Notes: generated from the letters alone by a model not told the origin. 64,000 bases of DNA from Paraburkholderia heleia NBRC 101817 (GCF_000739775.1 NZ_BBJH01000022.1:1-64000), one strand, 5' to 3'; shown: positions 48,564-57,980, numbered from the stretch's first letter. Program-made: numbers and translations.

Positions 48564-50266
48564 GCCTGCCCCTGCGCGCCCAGCGGCGTTTGCGCATGCG
48601 TATAGACACCCTGGGCGAAATCTCCCGCGCGGCGGAAGTCTTCGAGGTCGTTCACGCCGCGCCAGTGGCCGTGCACGTATTGCACTTCGATTTTCTCGCC
48701 ATCTGCGATCAGCGCGTTGAGCAGCGCCGGCATGTCGAGCGTGTCGAAGTCGGCGCGCGTTTGCAGTTGCGCGAGCTTCTTCGCCAGCTTCGCGCGGCCT
48801 GCGCCGCGCACGTTCACGAGGCCGATCCAGCGGCCGTGCGGGGCCGCGCCGTTCGCAGCCGGTTCACTTGCCACGCGCACGAGGAACACCTTGTTGCCGA
48901 ACAGATCGCGCTCGTCGGCGGCCGAGCACCATGCGAAGTCGCGCGTGCTCTTGTTCTCCGACTCAGGCGACGAATCCACCACGACGCTGAAGTCGGCTGT
49001 GCTTTCCACGAGATCGTGCAGGATGTAGCTGCGGAACACCAGGTCGCCGTACGAGATCACCGTGTCGTTGTCGAGCGCGCCAACGGCGCACGCGAGCGAG
49101 GCGAGTTCGTTCGTCTGCGCGAAGCGCTCGTTGCGCACGAGCTTGATGCCCGCCGTGTCGATGGCTTCGGCCTTGTAGCCGCCCACCACGGTGATGTCGT
49201 TGACCGACTGCTTCTTGAACGCGTCGACGAGCCAGCGCAGGAGCGGCTTGCCCGCCACCGGCAGCATGACCTTGGGCTTGTCTTCCGTGTAGACGTCGAG
49301 GCCCGAGCCGCGGCTCGCGGCCAGCACGATCGCCGAGCCCGCGCCGCGCGACGAAGCGCCGAGGTAGCGGTCTTCGGCTTCCGAATATTCGTCGGCGTCC
49401 TGCAGGCGGAAAATTTCGTTAACCGTAGCAATGCGGTCTTCGACATCGACGAGCGTCTGCGTTTCGTAAATCGTCCTGGTCACGGCCTGCATGGCCGAAA
49501 CGGCCGCGCGGATCTGGTGGTTCGCCCAGATCACCGTGCTGATGCCCGCCTTGCGGAACACCTCGGTCGGCGTGCTGTAGTACTTGGTCGGCACGATCAC
49601 GAGCGGGCCGCGGCCCGCCCACTCCCGCGCGAACGTGAGGATCTCGTCAGGCTTCGAGAGCTTGCTGTGGATGAGGATCGCATCCGCGCCGGCCTGGCGA
49701 TACGCCTCGGCGCGCTTGAGCGCTTCGTCCATGCCCCAGCCCGCGATCAGCGCCTCGACGCGCGCGACGATCGAGAAGTGCTCGTCGGTCTGCGAGTCCT
49801 TGCCGGCCTTGATCTTGCCGCAGAACTCGGCGATCCCGGCGAGCGGCTGCGCCTCGCCCTTGATGAAGCTGTTGGTCTTCGGGAACTGCTTGTCTTCGAT
49901 GCACACGCCCGCAATGCCGCGCTGCTCCAGCTTGCGCACGAGACGGCGCACGTTGTTGAAGTTGCCGTAGCCGGTGTCGCCGTCGAGCAGGATGGGCAGG
50001 TCGCTCGCGTCGGCCATGAACTCGAGGTTGTCGACCACCTGGGTCCAGCTCGCCTCGTTGTTGTCGCGCACGCCGAACTGCGCGGAGATCGAGAGGCCCG
50101 AACCCCAGATCGCCTTGAAGCCCGCCTCGCGCGCAATGCGCGCGGAAAGGCCGTTGTGCGCTTCCATCAGGAATTCGAGTTCGTTGCTGGTCAGCATCCG
50201 GCGCAGCCGCGCGCTGCGCGATGTGGCAACAGCGGCGGGGACCAGGGCGGGTTCGCGTGCGTTCAT
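48560..50266 (-). CDS. PEP phosphomutase fused to nucleotidyltransferase
   Basis: A 568-residue bifunctional protein. Residues about 22-290 are PEP mutase, forming the C-P bond of phosphonopyruvate; the diagnostic EDKQFPKTNS is at 124-133, with LLDGDTGYG near 93-101 and GSGLSISAQFGVRD near 55-68. Residues about 311-568 are a nucleotidyltransferase with AIVLAASRGSG and KPKVMLPVAGKPLL, though the usual first GxGxR loop is altered. Relatives suggest CMP transfer to AEP or a related phosphonate. GGAGC before the ATG at 50266 supports the start. First gene of the operon. Confidence 0.93.
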   Translation of the reverse strand: MNAREPALVPAAVATSRSARLRRMLTSNELEFLMEAHNGLSARIAREAGFKAIWGSGLSISAQFGVRDNNEASWTQVVDNLEFMADASDLPILLDGDTGYGNFNNVRRLVRKLEQRGIAGVCIEDKQFPKTNSFIKGEAQPLAGIAEFCGKIKAGKDSQTDEHFSIVARVEALIAGWGMDEALKRAEAYRQAGADAILIHSKLSKPDEILTFAREWAGRGPLVIVPTKYYSTPTEVFRKAGISTVIWANHQIRAAVSAMQAVTRTIYETQTLVDVEDRIATVNEIFRLQDADEYSEAEDRYLGASSRGAGSAIVLAASRGSGLDVYTEDKPKVMLPVAGKPLLRWLVDAFKKQSVNDITVVGGYKAEAIDTAGIKLVRNERFAQTNELASLACAVGALDNDTVISYGDLVFRSYILHDLVESTADFSVVVDSSPESENKSTRDFAWCSAADERDLFGNKVFLVRVASEPAANGAAPHGRWIGLVNVRGAGRAKLAKKLAQLQTRADFDTLDMPALLNALIADGEKIEVQYVHGHWRGVNDLEDFRRAGDFAQGVYTHAQTPLGAQGQA

Positions 50267-50674
50267 TCTTGTTGCTCCAGTGGACGTCATGCGGGCGGCA
50301 GCGGGAGTTGCGCCGTGTGCGTCGCATCGTTAGGAAAGGTCCTTCATCCCGGCCTCGTCGCAGGCCTCGAAGTCAGGCCGGCCGGGGGCAAAGTCGCGAC
50401 TATATCGGAAATGATTCCTATCCGCAGTCGATCCCTGCAAAGCGTGGCAAATCATGCAGTTACTGTGAAATTTGTGGCTTTTGTCGCGCGTTCGCCGGTG
50501 TTTCAACGGCGTGTCATACGAGTGAGATCAAAGCTCGTGGTTTTGTATGACGAAAGCTGCCTAAGCAGGGTTCCTCCTGGGTCTCGCGCACGTTTGCGCC
50601 GGCCGTAAACACAGTCTGGCGGCAACGCATCGCCAGTCGTATCGCTCTCGCCCTGTGAAATCCCCCGACCGACC
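50267..50674. other. Divergent promoter region, AEP biosynthesis operon and chemoreceptor
   Basis: About 410 bases shared by two divergent units. On the minus strand a TATAGT -10-like element lies just upstream of the operon. GTCATAC at 50513-50519 pairs with GTATGAC at 50545-50551. I see no gene here and cannot name a regulator. Confidence 0.5.
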
Positions 50675-52231
50675 ATGCAAAACATGACACTCAACAAGAA
50701 GCTCCGCTCGATGATCGCGATCCTCTGGATCGGCCTGCTGTTGATCGTCGCCTTTGGCGCCTGGCAAAGCCGCGAGTCGATGATCCGCGAGCGGCGCGCG
50801 CAGCTCATCGCGCTCGTCGACGAAGCGATGAGCATCGCCAACTACTACTACGGCCTCTCGCAACGCAACGTCATGCCCGAAGCCGATGCGCAGAAGCAGG
50901 CGCTCGCCGTGATCGGCTCGATCCGCTACGGCACCGACGGCTACCTGAGCGTCAACAACTCGCAGTCCGTCATGCTGATGCACCCGATCAAGCCCGAGCT
51001 TGACGGCAAGAACATGAGCGACTTCACCGACCCCGCCGGCACCCATATCTTCACCGGGCTCGTGAACGCCGCGAGCGGCCCGGACGGCGGCTTCCTCGAC
51101 TACCTGTGGGCCAAGCCCGGCCACAGCGAACCCGTACCCAAGCTGAGCTTCGGCCACCGCTTCGTGCCGTGGGACTGGGTGATCGTGACGGGCATGTACA
51201 TGGACGACGTGCGCGCCGAGTTCTACGGCAGCCTGCTGCGCTGGCTCGGCGTGACGTTCCTGCTGGCCGGCGCCGCCACCGCGGTGATGGTGCTCGTGGT
51301 GCGCAGCGTGCGCCGCAGCATCGGCGGCGAGCTGGAGGGCGCGGTGGACGCGGCCAATCGCATCGCCGAGGGCGACCTCACCTTGCACCTGCAGGTGCAG
51401 GGCACGAACGAGACCAGCCTGATGCGCGCGCTCGCGACGATGCAGACGGCGCTCGTGCAAACCGTCTCGCGCGTGCGCAGCGGCGCCGAAAACATCAACG
51501 TGGGCGCGAACGAGATTGCGGCGGGCAACACGGATCTCTCGCAACGCACCGAGGAACAGGCGGCGGCGCTCGTGCAGACCGCATCGAGCATGGATCAGAT
51601 GACGGCGAACGTGCGCCAGAACGCGGATAGCGCCCAGCATGCGGCATCGCTCGCGAGTCAGGCCGCCGACGTCGCGACGCGCGGCAGCGCCGTAGTCGAC
51701 GACGTGGTGCGCACGATGGGCGACATCACGACGAGCTCGCAGCAGATCGGCGACATCATCGGCGTGATCGACGGCATTGCGTTCCAGACCAACATCCTCG
51801 CCCTGAACGCAGCCGTCGAGGCGGCGCGCGCGGGCGAACAGGGCCGCGGCTTCGCGGTGGTGGCCGCCGAGGTGCGCAGCCTCGCGCAACGCTCCGCCAC
51901 CGCGGCCAAGGAGATCAAGGCGCTGATCGAAAAGTCGACGGGCACCGTGACCGAGGGCCAGCATCTCGTGACCCACGCGGGCTCGACGATGACCGAGATC
52001 GTGCAGTCGGTGCGGCGCGTGCACGAGATCCTCGAAGAGATCAGCAATGCTTCGCGCGAGCAGAGCGCCGGCATCGAGCAGGTCAACCGCGCCGTGGGCG
52101 AGATGGACCAGGTGACGCAGCAAAACGCGGCGCTCGTGGAGGAGGCCGCCGCCGCCGCCCATTCGCTCAAGGACCAGGTGAGCGCGCTGCGCGAGTCGAT
52201 CGCGAGCTTCCGCTTGCCCGCACACGCGTAA
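50675..52231 (+). CDS. Methyl-accepting chemotaxis protein with Cache sensor
   Basis: A 518-residue inner-membrane receptor: helix at about 10-30, periplasmic single-Cache domain about 33-180 (YGTDGYLSVNNSQSVMLMHP), second helix near 188-212, HAMP about 213-265, then the cytoplasmic signalling coiled coil with hairpin tip IAFQTNILALNAAVEAARAG. No C-terminal NWETF methylation-enzyme anchor is seen. Ligand unknown; small organic acids are common for this sensor type. Confidence 0.92.
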   Translation: MQNMTLNKKLRSMIAILWIGLLLIVAFGAWQSRESMIRERRAQLIALVDEAMSIANYYYGLSQRNVMPEADAQKQALAVIGSIRYGTDGYLSVNNSQSVMLMHPIKPELDGKNMSDFTDPAGTHIFTGLVNAASGPDGGFLDYLWAKPGHSEPVPKLSFGHRFVPWDWVIVTGMYMDDVRAEFYGSLLRWLGVTFLLAGAATAVMVLVVRSVRRSIGGELEGAVDAANRIAEGDLTLHLQVQGTNETSLMRALATMQTALVQTVSRVRSGAENINVGANEIAAGNTDLSQRTEEQAAALVQTASSMDQMTANVRQNADSAQHAASLASQAADVATRGSAVVDDVVRTMGDITTSSQQIGDIIGVIDGIAFQTNILALNAAVEAARAGEQGRGFAVVAAEVRSLAQRSATAAKEIKALIEKSTGTVTEGQHLVTHAGSTMTEIVQSVRRVHEILEEISNASREQSAGIEQVNRAVGEMDQVTQQNAALVEEAAAAAHSLKDQVSALRESIASFRLPAHA

Positions 52232-52275
52232 CGCTGTCGCCACACCGGCTCGACGCCGGTTTGCGTGGCTTCCCG

Positions 52276-52297
52276 CCGGGCCGCATTCGCGGCCCGG
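52276..52297 (+). terminator. Hairpin after the chemoreceptor gene
   Basis: CCGGGCCGC and GCGGCCCGG form a 9-bp stem with a 4-base loop, 45 bases after the stop, followed by a weak T-containing stretch. Probable terminator. Confidence 0.5.
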
Positions 52298-52411
52298 TTC
52301 GCTTTGCGCCTCCTTCGCTGCCCCTGCGCCGCCCGCACCGCCCGCGCCGATCATTTCAATTCAATTACATCATGTTTACAATATGACTCTGCCCGCCACC
52401 CCGCCTTGCCG

Positions 52412-54184
52412 ATGATCCGTTCCAGGAAACCGCCGCGCGATCCGCACGCCGCCGCGACCCGTCACCCGATGCTTGCGCCGCGCCTGCCCGCGTGGCGCTC
52501 GAAGTTCATCGTGTTCGTCACCTTCGCGGCCTTTGCGGCGCTGGCCGGGCGCGCGTTCTGGATTCAGGTCGCCAATCACGGCTTTTATGTGAAGCAGGGC
52601 CAAAAGCGCTACCAGCGCACGCTGGAACTCGACGCCATGCGCGGGCGCATTGTCGACCGCAACGGCGCGCTGCTGGCCGTGAGCCTCGCTACTTTCGAAG
52701 TCTGGGTGAATCCGCGGCTCCTCGACGCCGCCGCGCAGGCGCCGCTCGCGCGACTGCTCGACATGCCGCTCGCGGAACTCGAGCGGCGCATTGCCGGCGA
52801 CCGCTCCTTCGTGCTGCTCAAGCGCCAGGTGGACGCCGAGACCGCCGCGCACATCGACGAGACGGCCATAGGCGGCATCACCCTGATCGCCGATTCGAAA
52901 CGCTACTACCCCGAAGGCGAATCGGCCGCGCACGTGGTGGGCTTCACCGACATCGAAGACGCCGGCCAGGAAGGCGTGGAGCTTGCCGCGAACGCGCGCC
53001 TGCGCGGCACGCCGGGCCAGCGCGAGGTGATCCGCGACCGGCTCGGGCGCGTCGTTTCCGAGCCGGGCGAGCGCGTGCAGCCGCGCAACGGTGACACTGT
53101 GCAGCTCACCATCGACCGCCGCGTGCAGCAGCTCGCGTACTCCCAGCTCAAGGCCGCCGTCGCGAAGCATCACGCGGAAGCGGGAAGCGTCGTCGTGCTC
53201 GACGCGCAGAACGGCGAAATCCTCGCGCTCGCGAACTGGCCGTCGTTCGACCCGAACGACCGCGCGCGGCTCACGGGCAAACAGTTGCGCAACCGCGCCG
53301 TGGTCGACACGTTCGAGCCCGGCTCGACCATCAAGCCCGTGGTCGTTTCACTGGCAATGGACCTGCGCAAGGTCAACGCGAACACCCTCATCGACACCGC
53401 GCCGGGCACGTACCGCATCGGCCCCGCGACGATCCACGACACCTCGAATCACGGCCGCATGACCGTGGCGGAGGCAATCCAGAAGTCGAGCAACATTGCG
53501 CTCGCCAAGCTCGCGCTGAATCTTCCCGCGCAAACGATCTGGGACAAGTATCAGGAGTACGGGCTCGGGCAAAGGCCCGGCGTCACGTTCCCGGGCGCGG
53601 CGCCTGGCCGCGTGCGGCCGTGGGCGCGCTGGCGCCCCATCGAGCAGGCGACGATGGCATATGGCTACGGCCTGTCCGCGTCGCTTTTGCAGATGGCGCA
53701 GATCTACACGGCCTACGCCGGCGACGGCACGCTGCACCCGGCCAGCCTCCTGCGCGATGCGTCAGGCGGCGCCGCGTCGGCGGCGCGCGCGGTCACGACG
53801 CCGGCCACGGCCGCCGCCATGCGCAAGATGCTGGAAATGGCGACGAGCGACGGCGGCACGGGGCGCGCCGCCAATGTGGACGGCTATCGGGTGGGCGGCA
53901 AGACCGGCACCGCGCGCAAGCAGATCGGCGCGGGCTACGCGAAGAACCGCTATCGGGCGCTGTTCGTCGGCATGGCGCCGATGAGCGCGCCGCGCGTGAT
54001 CGTCGCGGTCATGATCGACGATCCGGCGGGCAGGGCCTTCTATGGCGGCACGGTTGCGGGGCCGGTGTTCTCGGGGGTGACGGCGGGCACGCTCCAGTTG
54101 CTCGGCGTGCCGCCCGATGTCGCGGCCGGGCCCGAAAGCGCCAGGGGTGCGAGCGGCACTCAAGCCGGCCCAGGGCGCCGTTAG
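52412..54184 (+). CDS. Class B penicillin-binding protein (FtsI-like paralogue)
   Basis: A 590-residue peptidoglycan transpeptidase: N-terminal membrane anchor near 31-52, dimerisation domain, then the transpeptidase domain with S305 (SxxK, GSTIKP), SxN S359-N361 and KTG K497-G499. The sequence resembles PBP3/FtsI, but no other division genes surround it, so it is an additional copy, perhaps growth-phase or stress specific. The periplasmic tail is short and disordered. Confidence 0.92.
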   Translation: MIRSRKPPRDPHAAATRHPMLAPRLPAWRSKFIVFVTFAAFAALAGRAFWIQVANHGFYVKQGQKRYQRTLELDAMRGRIVDRNGALLAVSLATFEVWVNPRLLDAAAQAPLARLLDMPLAELERRIAGDRSFVLLKRQVDAETAAHIDETAIGGITLIADSKRYYPEGESAAHVVGFTDIEDAGQEGVELAANARLRGTPGQREVIRDRLGRVVSEPGERVQPRNGDTVQLTIDRRVQQLAYSQLKAAVAKHHAEAGSVVVLDAQNGEILALANWPSFDPNDRARLTGKQLRNRAVVDTFEPGSTIKPVVVSLAMDLRKVNANTLIDTAPGTYRIGPATIHDTSNHGRMTVAEAIQKSSNIALAKLALNLPAQTIWDKYQEYGLGQRPGVTFPGAAPGRVRPWARWRPIEQATMAYGYGLSASLLQMAQIYTAYAGDGTLHPASLLRDASGGAASAARAVTTPATAAAMRKMLEMATSDGGTGRAANVDGYRVGGKTGTARKQIGAGYAKNRYRALFVGMAPMSAPRVIVAVMIDDPAGRAFYGGTVAGPVFSGVTAGTLQLLGVPPDVAAGPESARGASGTQAGPGRR

Positions 54185-54192
54185 CGCCGCAA

Positions 54193-54567
54193 TCAATGGT
54201 GGCGATAAGTGTCACGATAACCGGGCGGCGGCTCGCTGCCGGACACGGCGGCGGGCGCGCTCGCTTCTGCATTGGGCGCGGGCGGTGCACCGTAGCCCGA
54301 TTGCGCGACCTGCTCCCGCGCCAGACGCGCTTCGTTGGCGCGCTTTTCGGCAAGCCGGCGCATGGCGCTCTGCACATCTTCCGGATACGTGGCGTCGTTC
54401 GCCGAAGCCGGGCGGTAGCCCACCGACTCCAGATCCATCAAGTCCTGAAGCACCTGGGCGCGCGTCACCGGACCGTTATGCGTGCCGCTGGACTGGGCAA
54501 ACGACACCGCCGGAACGATTGCGATCATCGAAACCAGCGCCGCGCGCCGCATCGCGTTTTTCACCAT
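54193..54567 (-). CDS. DUF4148 exported protein
   Basis: A 124-residue protein with signal peptide (RRAALVSMIAIVPAVSFA). The core TRAQVLQDLMDLESVGYRPA and DATYPEDVQSAMRRL matches DUF4148, a family almost confined to Burkholderiaceae. A Pro/Ala-rich tail follows. Periplasmic; function unknown. It converges on the penicillin-binding protein gene with an 8-base gap. Confidence 0.87.
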   Translation of the reverse strand: MVKNAMRRAALVSMIAIVPAVSFAQSSGTHNGPVTRAQVLQDLMDLESVGYRPASANDATYPEDVQSAMRRLAEKRANEARLAREQVAQSGYGAPPAPNAEASAPAAVSGSEPPPGYRDTYRHH

Positions 54568-54683
54568 GCTCTCCGTATGAATTCGATGAGCAGAGTCTAC
54601 GCAGCGCGGCCACGCGTAAAAACCGGCGAGCGAGGGAGACAGTCTTCCATTCCTCGCAAGATTGATAAGGAGTTCTGCGATCC

Positions 54684-55451
54684 TCAGATCTGGTCGCGGC
54701 CAAACGCGCGCAGCCCGTCGAGATCGACCACATCCACGCGGTTATAGGAGAGCGCGACGAGCCCCTGGCGCTCGAGCGTCTGCAGGGCCTGGTTGATCCG
54801 TTGACGCGACGCGCCCGCCAGCATGCCGATCTCTTCCTGCGAGATGTCGAGCGCACGCCCCGTCTCGGGGTAGAGATCGGGATTGAACATCTGCGCGAGC
54901 GACTGCGCGACGCGCGCATCGACGTCGAGCAAGCGGCTGTTCTGGATCAACGCGATGAATTCGCCCATGCGGTTGTTGAGCTGATGGATCACGAAGCGGT
55001 TGAACGGCAGGCTGCAGTCCATGAGCCGGTGGAACGTCTCGGTGGCGACGGCCATGACGAGCGAGGGCTGCAGCGCGATCACGTCGTACTTGCGCGGCTC
55101 GCGCTTGATCACGCTCCCCTCGCCGAACCAGCCGCCATGCGGCACGCCCGAAAACGTGCAACCGCGCCCCGACGCATTGAAGATCGCCAGCTTCACGAGG
55201 CCGGAACTCACGCCGAGCCACCAGTCCGAGGGCGCCTCGCGCGCGGCGACGATCGCGCCCGCGGCATAGCCCTGCGCATGCGACGACGCCAGCACCCACT
55301 CGCGATGCTCGGGCGCAAGCGCGCGGAACCACGCGCAGCGCTCGAACAGCGCAGCCAGACGCGCGGCGCTCGCGGCGTCGATGCGCTCGCCTTCGCGCCA
55401 TGAATCGCGGGCGGGCGGGGTTCCGTCCGGGGGCATAATGGATTGCGACAT
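54684..55451 (-). CDS. Crp/Fnr-family transcriptional regulator
   Basis: A 255-residue regulator. A cyclic-nucleotide-binding fold covers about 30-145 (no FNR cysteine cluster at the N-terminus), then a winged HTH with DISQEEIGMLAGASRQRINQ. Ligand unknown. It is divergent from an acyl-CoA synthetase gene, the most likely target. Confidence 0.9.
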   Translation of the reverse strand: MSQSIMPPDGTPPARDSWREGERIDAASAARLAALFERCAWFRALAPEHREWVLASSHAQGYAAGAIVAAREAPSDWWLGVSSGLVKLAIFNASGRGCTFSGVPHGGWFGEGSVIKREPRKYDVIALQPSLVMAVATETFHRLMDCSLPFNRFVIHQLNNRMGEFIALIQNSRLLDVDARVAQSLAQMFNPDLYPETGRALDISQEEIGMLAGASRQRINQALQTLERQGLVALSYNRVDVVDLDGLRAFGRDQI

Positions 55452-55621
55452 CGCGCTTTCCTGGGTTAGGTCAATCTTTGGGTCGATCTTTGGGTCACTC
55501 TTGCCGAACGGACCGTGCGTCGCGGCCCGCTCTGTCGCGCCGGCGACAGACTGGCGCGCGCGGCCCTGCTACGTTAGCGCGAATCCTATCGACAAACCAA
55601 TAACTGTTCGGAGACACCGCC

Positions 55622-57292
55622 ATGTTGCACCCCTACGAAGAAGGGCTCGCGCAACGCGAAGCCAATTATGTGCCGCTCACGCCGGTCGATTTCATCGCCC
55701 GCGCAGCCGAAGTCTATGGCGACCGCCTGGCCGTCGTCCACGGCGAGGTCCGGCGCAACTGGCGCGAGACCTATGCCCGCACGCGGCGGCTCGCGAGCGC
55801 GCTCGCGCAGGCGGGCATCGGCCGCGGCGACACGGTAGCGGCGCTGCTGCCCAACATCCCCGCGATGGTCGAGGCGCACTTCGGCGTACCCATGCTCGGC
55901 GCGGTGCTCAACACGCTCAACACGCGACTCGATGTCGCAACCATGCTGTTCATGCTGCGCCATGGCGAAGCGAAGGCGTTGATCGTCGATACCGAATTCG
56001 CGGCGCTCGCGCAGCGCGCGGCGCTCGAATTCCCCAACCTCAAGATCATCAGCGTGGCCGACATCGCGGCCGCCGCCCCCGAGTCCTTCCCGCGCGCCAC
56101 CGACTACGAGGCGTTCCTCGAACAAGGCGATCCGGAGTTCGCCTGGGAGCCGCCGCGCGACGAATGGGACGCTATCGCGCTGAACTACACCTCGGGCACG
56201 ACGGGCGACCCCAAGGGCGTGGTCTATCACCATCGCGGCGCGTACCTCAACGCGGTCAGCAACATCCTCGAATGGGACATGCCCAAGCACGCCGTGTACC
56301 TCTGGACGCTGCCGCTCTTTCACTGCAACGGCTGGTGCTTTGCCTGGACGGTCGCCGCGCGCGCGGGCGTGAACGTGTGCTTGCGCAAGTTCGACGCGAA
56401 GCTCGTGTTCGACCTCATTCGCAGCGAGCGCGTCACGCACTATTGTGGCGCGCCGATCGTGCAGGGCGCGCTCGCCGACGCCCCCGCGGAGTATCGCGCC
56501 GGCATCGATCACACGGTGCACACGATGGTGGCCGGCGCGCCGCCCGCGCCGGCCGTGATCGCAAAGATGAAGGCAATCGGCATCGAACTCACGCATGTCT
56601 ATGGCCTGACCGAGGTGTACGGTCCCGCTGCCGTGTGTGCGGTGCAGGCGCGCTGGCAGACGCTCCCCGATGAGGAGCAGGCGCGCCTCGCCGCGCGCCA
56701 GGGCGTGCGCTACCACCTGCAAAGCGGCGTGAGCGTGCGCCATGCGCAGACGATGGAACCCGTGGCCGCCGACGGCGAAACGCTCGGCGAGATCATGTTC
56801 CGCGGCAACATCTGCATGAAGGGCTACCTGAAGAACGAGCGCGCGACCGAAGAGGCGTTCCGCGGCGGCTGGTTCCACACGGGCGACCTCGGCGTGATGA
56901 CGCCCGACGGCTACGTGCGCATTACCGACCGCAGCAAGGACATCATCATCTCGGGCGGCGAGAACATTTCGAGCATCGAGGTGGAAGACACGCTGTATCG
57001 CCATCCGGCCGTCGCGCTCGCCGCCGTCGTGGCGATGCCCGACCCGAAGTGGGGCGAAGTGCCTTGCGCGTTCGTCGAACTGCGGCCGGGCGCGAGCGCC
57101 ACGGCCGAGGAAATCATCGCGCACTGCCGCCTCTTTCTTGCGCACTTCAAGGTACCGCGCATCGTGCGATTCGGTGAGCTGCCGCGCACGGCCACGGGCA
57201 AGATCCAGAAATATGAGTTGCGCGCGCAACTAGGTTCACAAAGCGCAATCGACGTGGCGGGCGCGCCGTCCGCACCGAAAACGCCGCGGTAA
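55622..57292 (+). CDS. AMP-forming acyl-CoA synthetase
   Basis: A 556-residue adenylate-forming ligase that activates a carboxylate to its CoA thioester. A3 loop YTSGTTGDPKGVVYHH is near 190-205; A5 YGLTEVYGP, A7 FHTGDLGVM and A8 ISGGENISSIEVED follow; the acylation lysine is in TATGKIQKYELR. The sequence is of the medium-chain type that includes DmdB (methylmercaptopropionyl-CoA ligase), but the substrate cannot be fixed here. Confidence 0.9.
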   Translation: MLHPYEEGLAQREANYVPLTPVDFIARAAEVYGDRLAVVHGEVRRNWRETYARTRRLASALAQAGIGRGDTVAALLPNIPAMVEAHFGVPMLGAVLNTLNTRLDVATMLFMLRHGEAKALIVDTEFAALAQRAALEFPNLKIISVADIAAAAPESFPRATDYEAFLEQGDPEFAWEPPRDEWDAIALNYTSGTTGDPKGVVYHHRGAYLNAVSNILEWDMPKHAVYLWTLPLFHCNGWCFAWTVAARAGVNVCLRKFDAKLVFDLIRSERVTHYCGAPIVQGALADAPAEYRAGIDHTVHTMVAGAPPAPAVIAKMKAIGIELTHVYGLTEVYGPAAVCAVQARWQTLPDEEQARLAARQGVRYHLQSGVSVRHAQTMEPVAADGETLGEIMFRGNICMKGYLKNERATEEAFRGGWFHTGDLGVMTPDGYVRITDRSKDIIISGGENISSIEVEDTLYRHPAVALAAVVAMPDPKWGEVPCAFVELRPGASATAEEIIAHCRLFLAHFKVPRIVRFGELPRTATGKIQKYELRAQLGSQSAIDVAGAPSAPKTPR

Positions 57293-57329
57293 GAACGCCA
57301 TCGGGACTTGCTGGCCGGTACATGTGACG

Positions 57330-57358
57330 CATTCGGGCGGCCCCGCGCTGCCCGAATG
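57330..57358 (+). terminator. Hairpin after the acyl-CoA synthetase gene
   Basis: CATTCGGGC and GCCCGAATG form a 9-bp stem with an 11-base loop, 37 bases after the stop; only a weak T content follows. Confidence 0.45.
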
Positions 57359-57485
57359 TAACGTCGGTTGACAACCCGACCCCCTGTGGCTGGCTGCCGA
57401 TTGTCAGGTGCGCCACTTATTCCTTTCTGCATCAAGGACCCATTGTCAGATCGGACTTTCTTTCATGAAGAATCGTATGAAACGA

Positions 57486-57546
57486 AAGCTTACAAGTGGT
57501 CACGTATTCCTCCGCTTCGGGCCGATAAGCTTTGAATCGTGGTCAC
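57486..57546. promoter_or_regulatory. Repeated AAGCTT...GTGGTCAC upstream of the small exported protein
   Basis: AAGCTT (57486 and 57527) and GTGGTCAC (57496 and 57539) each occur twice, 41-43 bases apart, about four helical turns. The pair sits 60-120 bases before the next gene and may be a tandem regulator site. Nothing else is seen between 57359 and 57604. Confidence 0.4.
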
Positions 57547-57604
57547 AACACAAAGGCATCCCGATGCCGCGTGACTGACGACGCAACCGAAGAGGAGGTA
57601 ACTC

Positions 57605-57919
57605 ATGAATTCGAAGAGCTGGAAGACCCCCGCCCGCGCCATCGGCGCGGCACTGATCGCCGGCGGCGCATTGATGGGCGCATCGAGCGCCTTCGCCCAA
57701 ACTGCGCCGTATGGGCTGCGTGCCGAAGCGGCGCCGCAATACGGTCAACCGCGCATGATGCCGGTGGACGCGCACATCTCGATCGGCTGGCACGAGAACC
57801 GTTACTACGACGGCCATCGCTATTGGGACCACGACGAGTGGATGCACCGTCACCCGCACGATCCGGGTCCCCCGCACTACCGCGACGACGACCGCCGTCC
57901 GCCGCCCCCCCGTTATTGA
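57605..57919 (+). CDS. Small exported His/Tyr/Pro-rich protein
   Basis: A 104-residue protein with a signal peptide (ARAIGAALIAGGALMGASS, cleavage near AFA-QT). The mature chain is rich in His, Tyr, Asp and Pro (RYWDHDEWMHRHPHDPGPP) and could bind metal. A very strong ribosome site (GAGGAGG) precedes the ATG, suggesting high expression. No family recognised. Confidence 0.8.
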   Translation: MNSKSWKTPARAIGAALIAGGALMGASSAFAQTAPYGLRAEAAPQYGQPRMMPVDAHISIGWHENRYYDGHRYWDHDEWMHRHPHDPGPPHYRDDDRRPPPPRY

Positions 57920-57945
57920 TCGAGGCAGGCACCTGAAGCGGTACA

Positions 57946-57980
57946 CCGAGGCCGGTCTTCCCAAGGGAGACCGGCCTCGG
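57946..57980 (+). terminator. Strong hairpin after the small exported protein gene
   Basis: CCGAGGCCGGTCT and AGACCGGCCTCGG form a 13-bp stem with a 9-base loop that can itself pair CCC with GGG; 26 bases after the stop. No long T-run. Confidence 0.6.
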
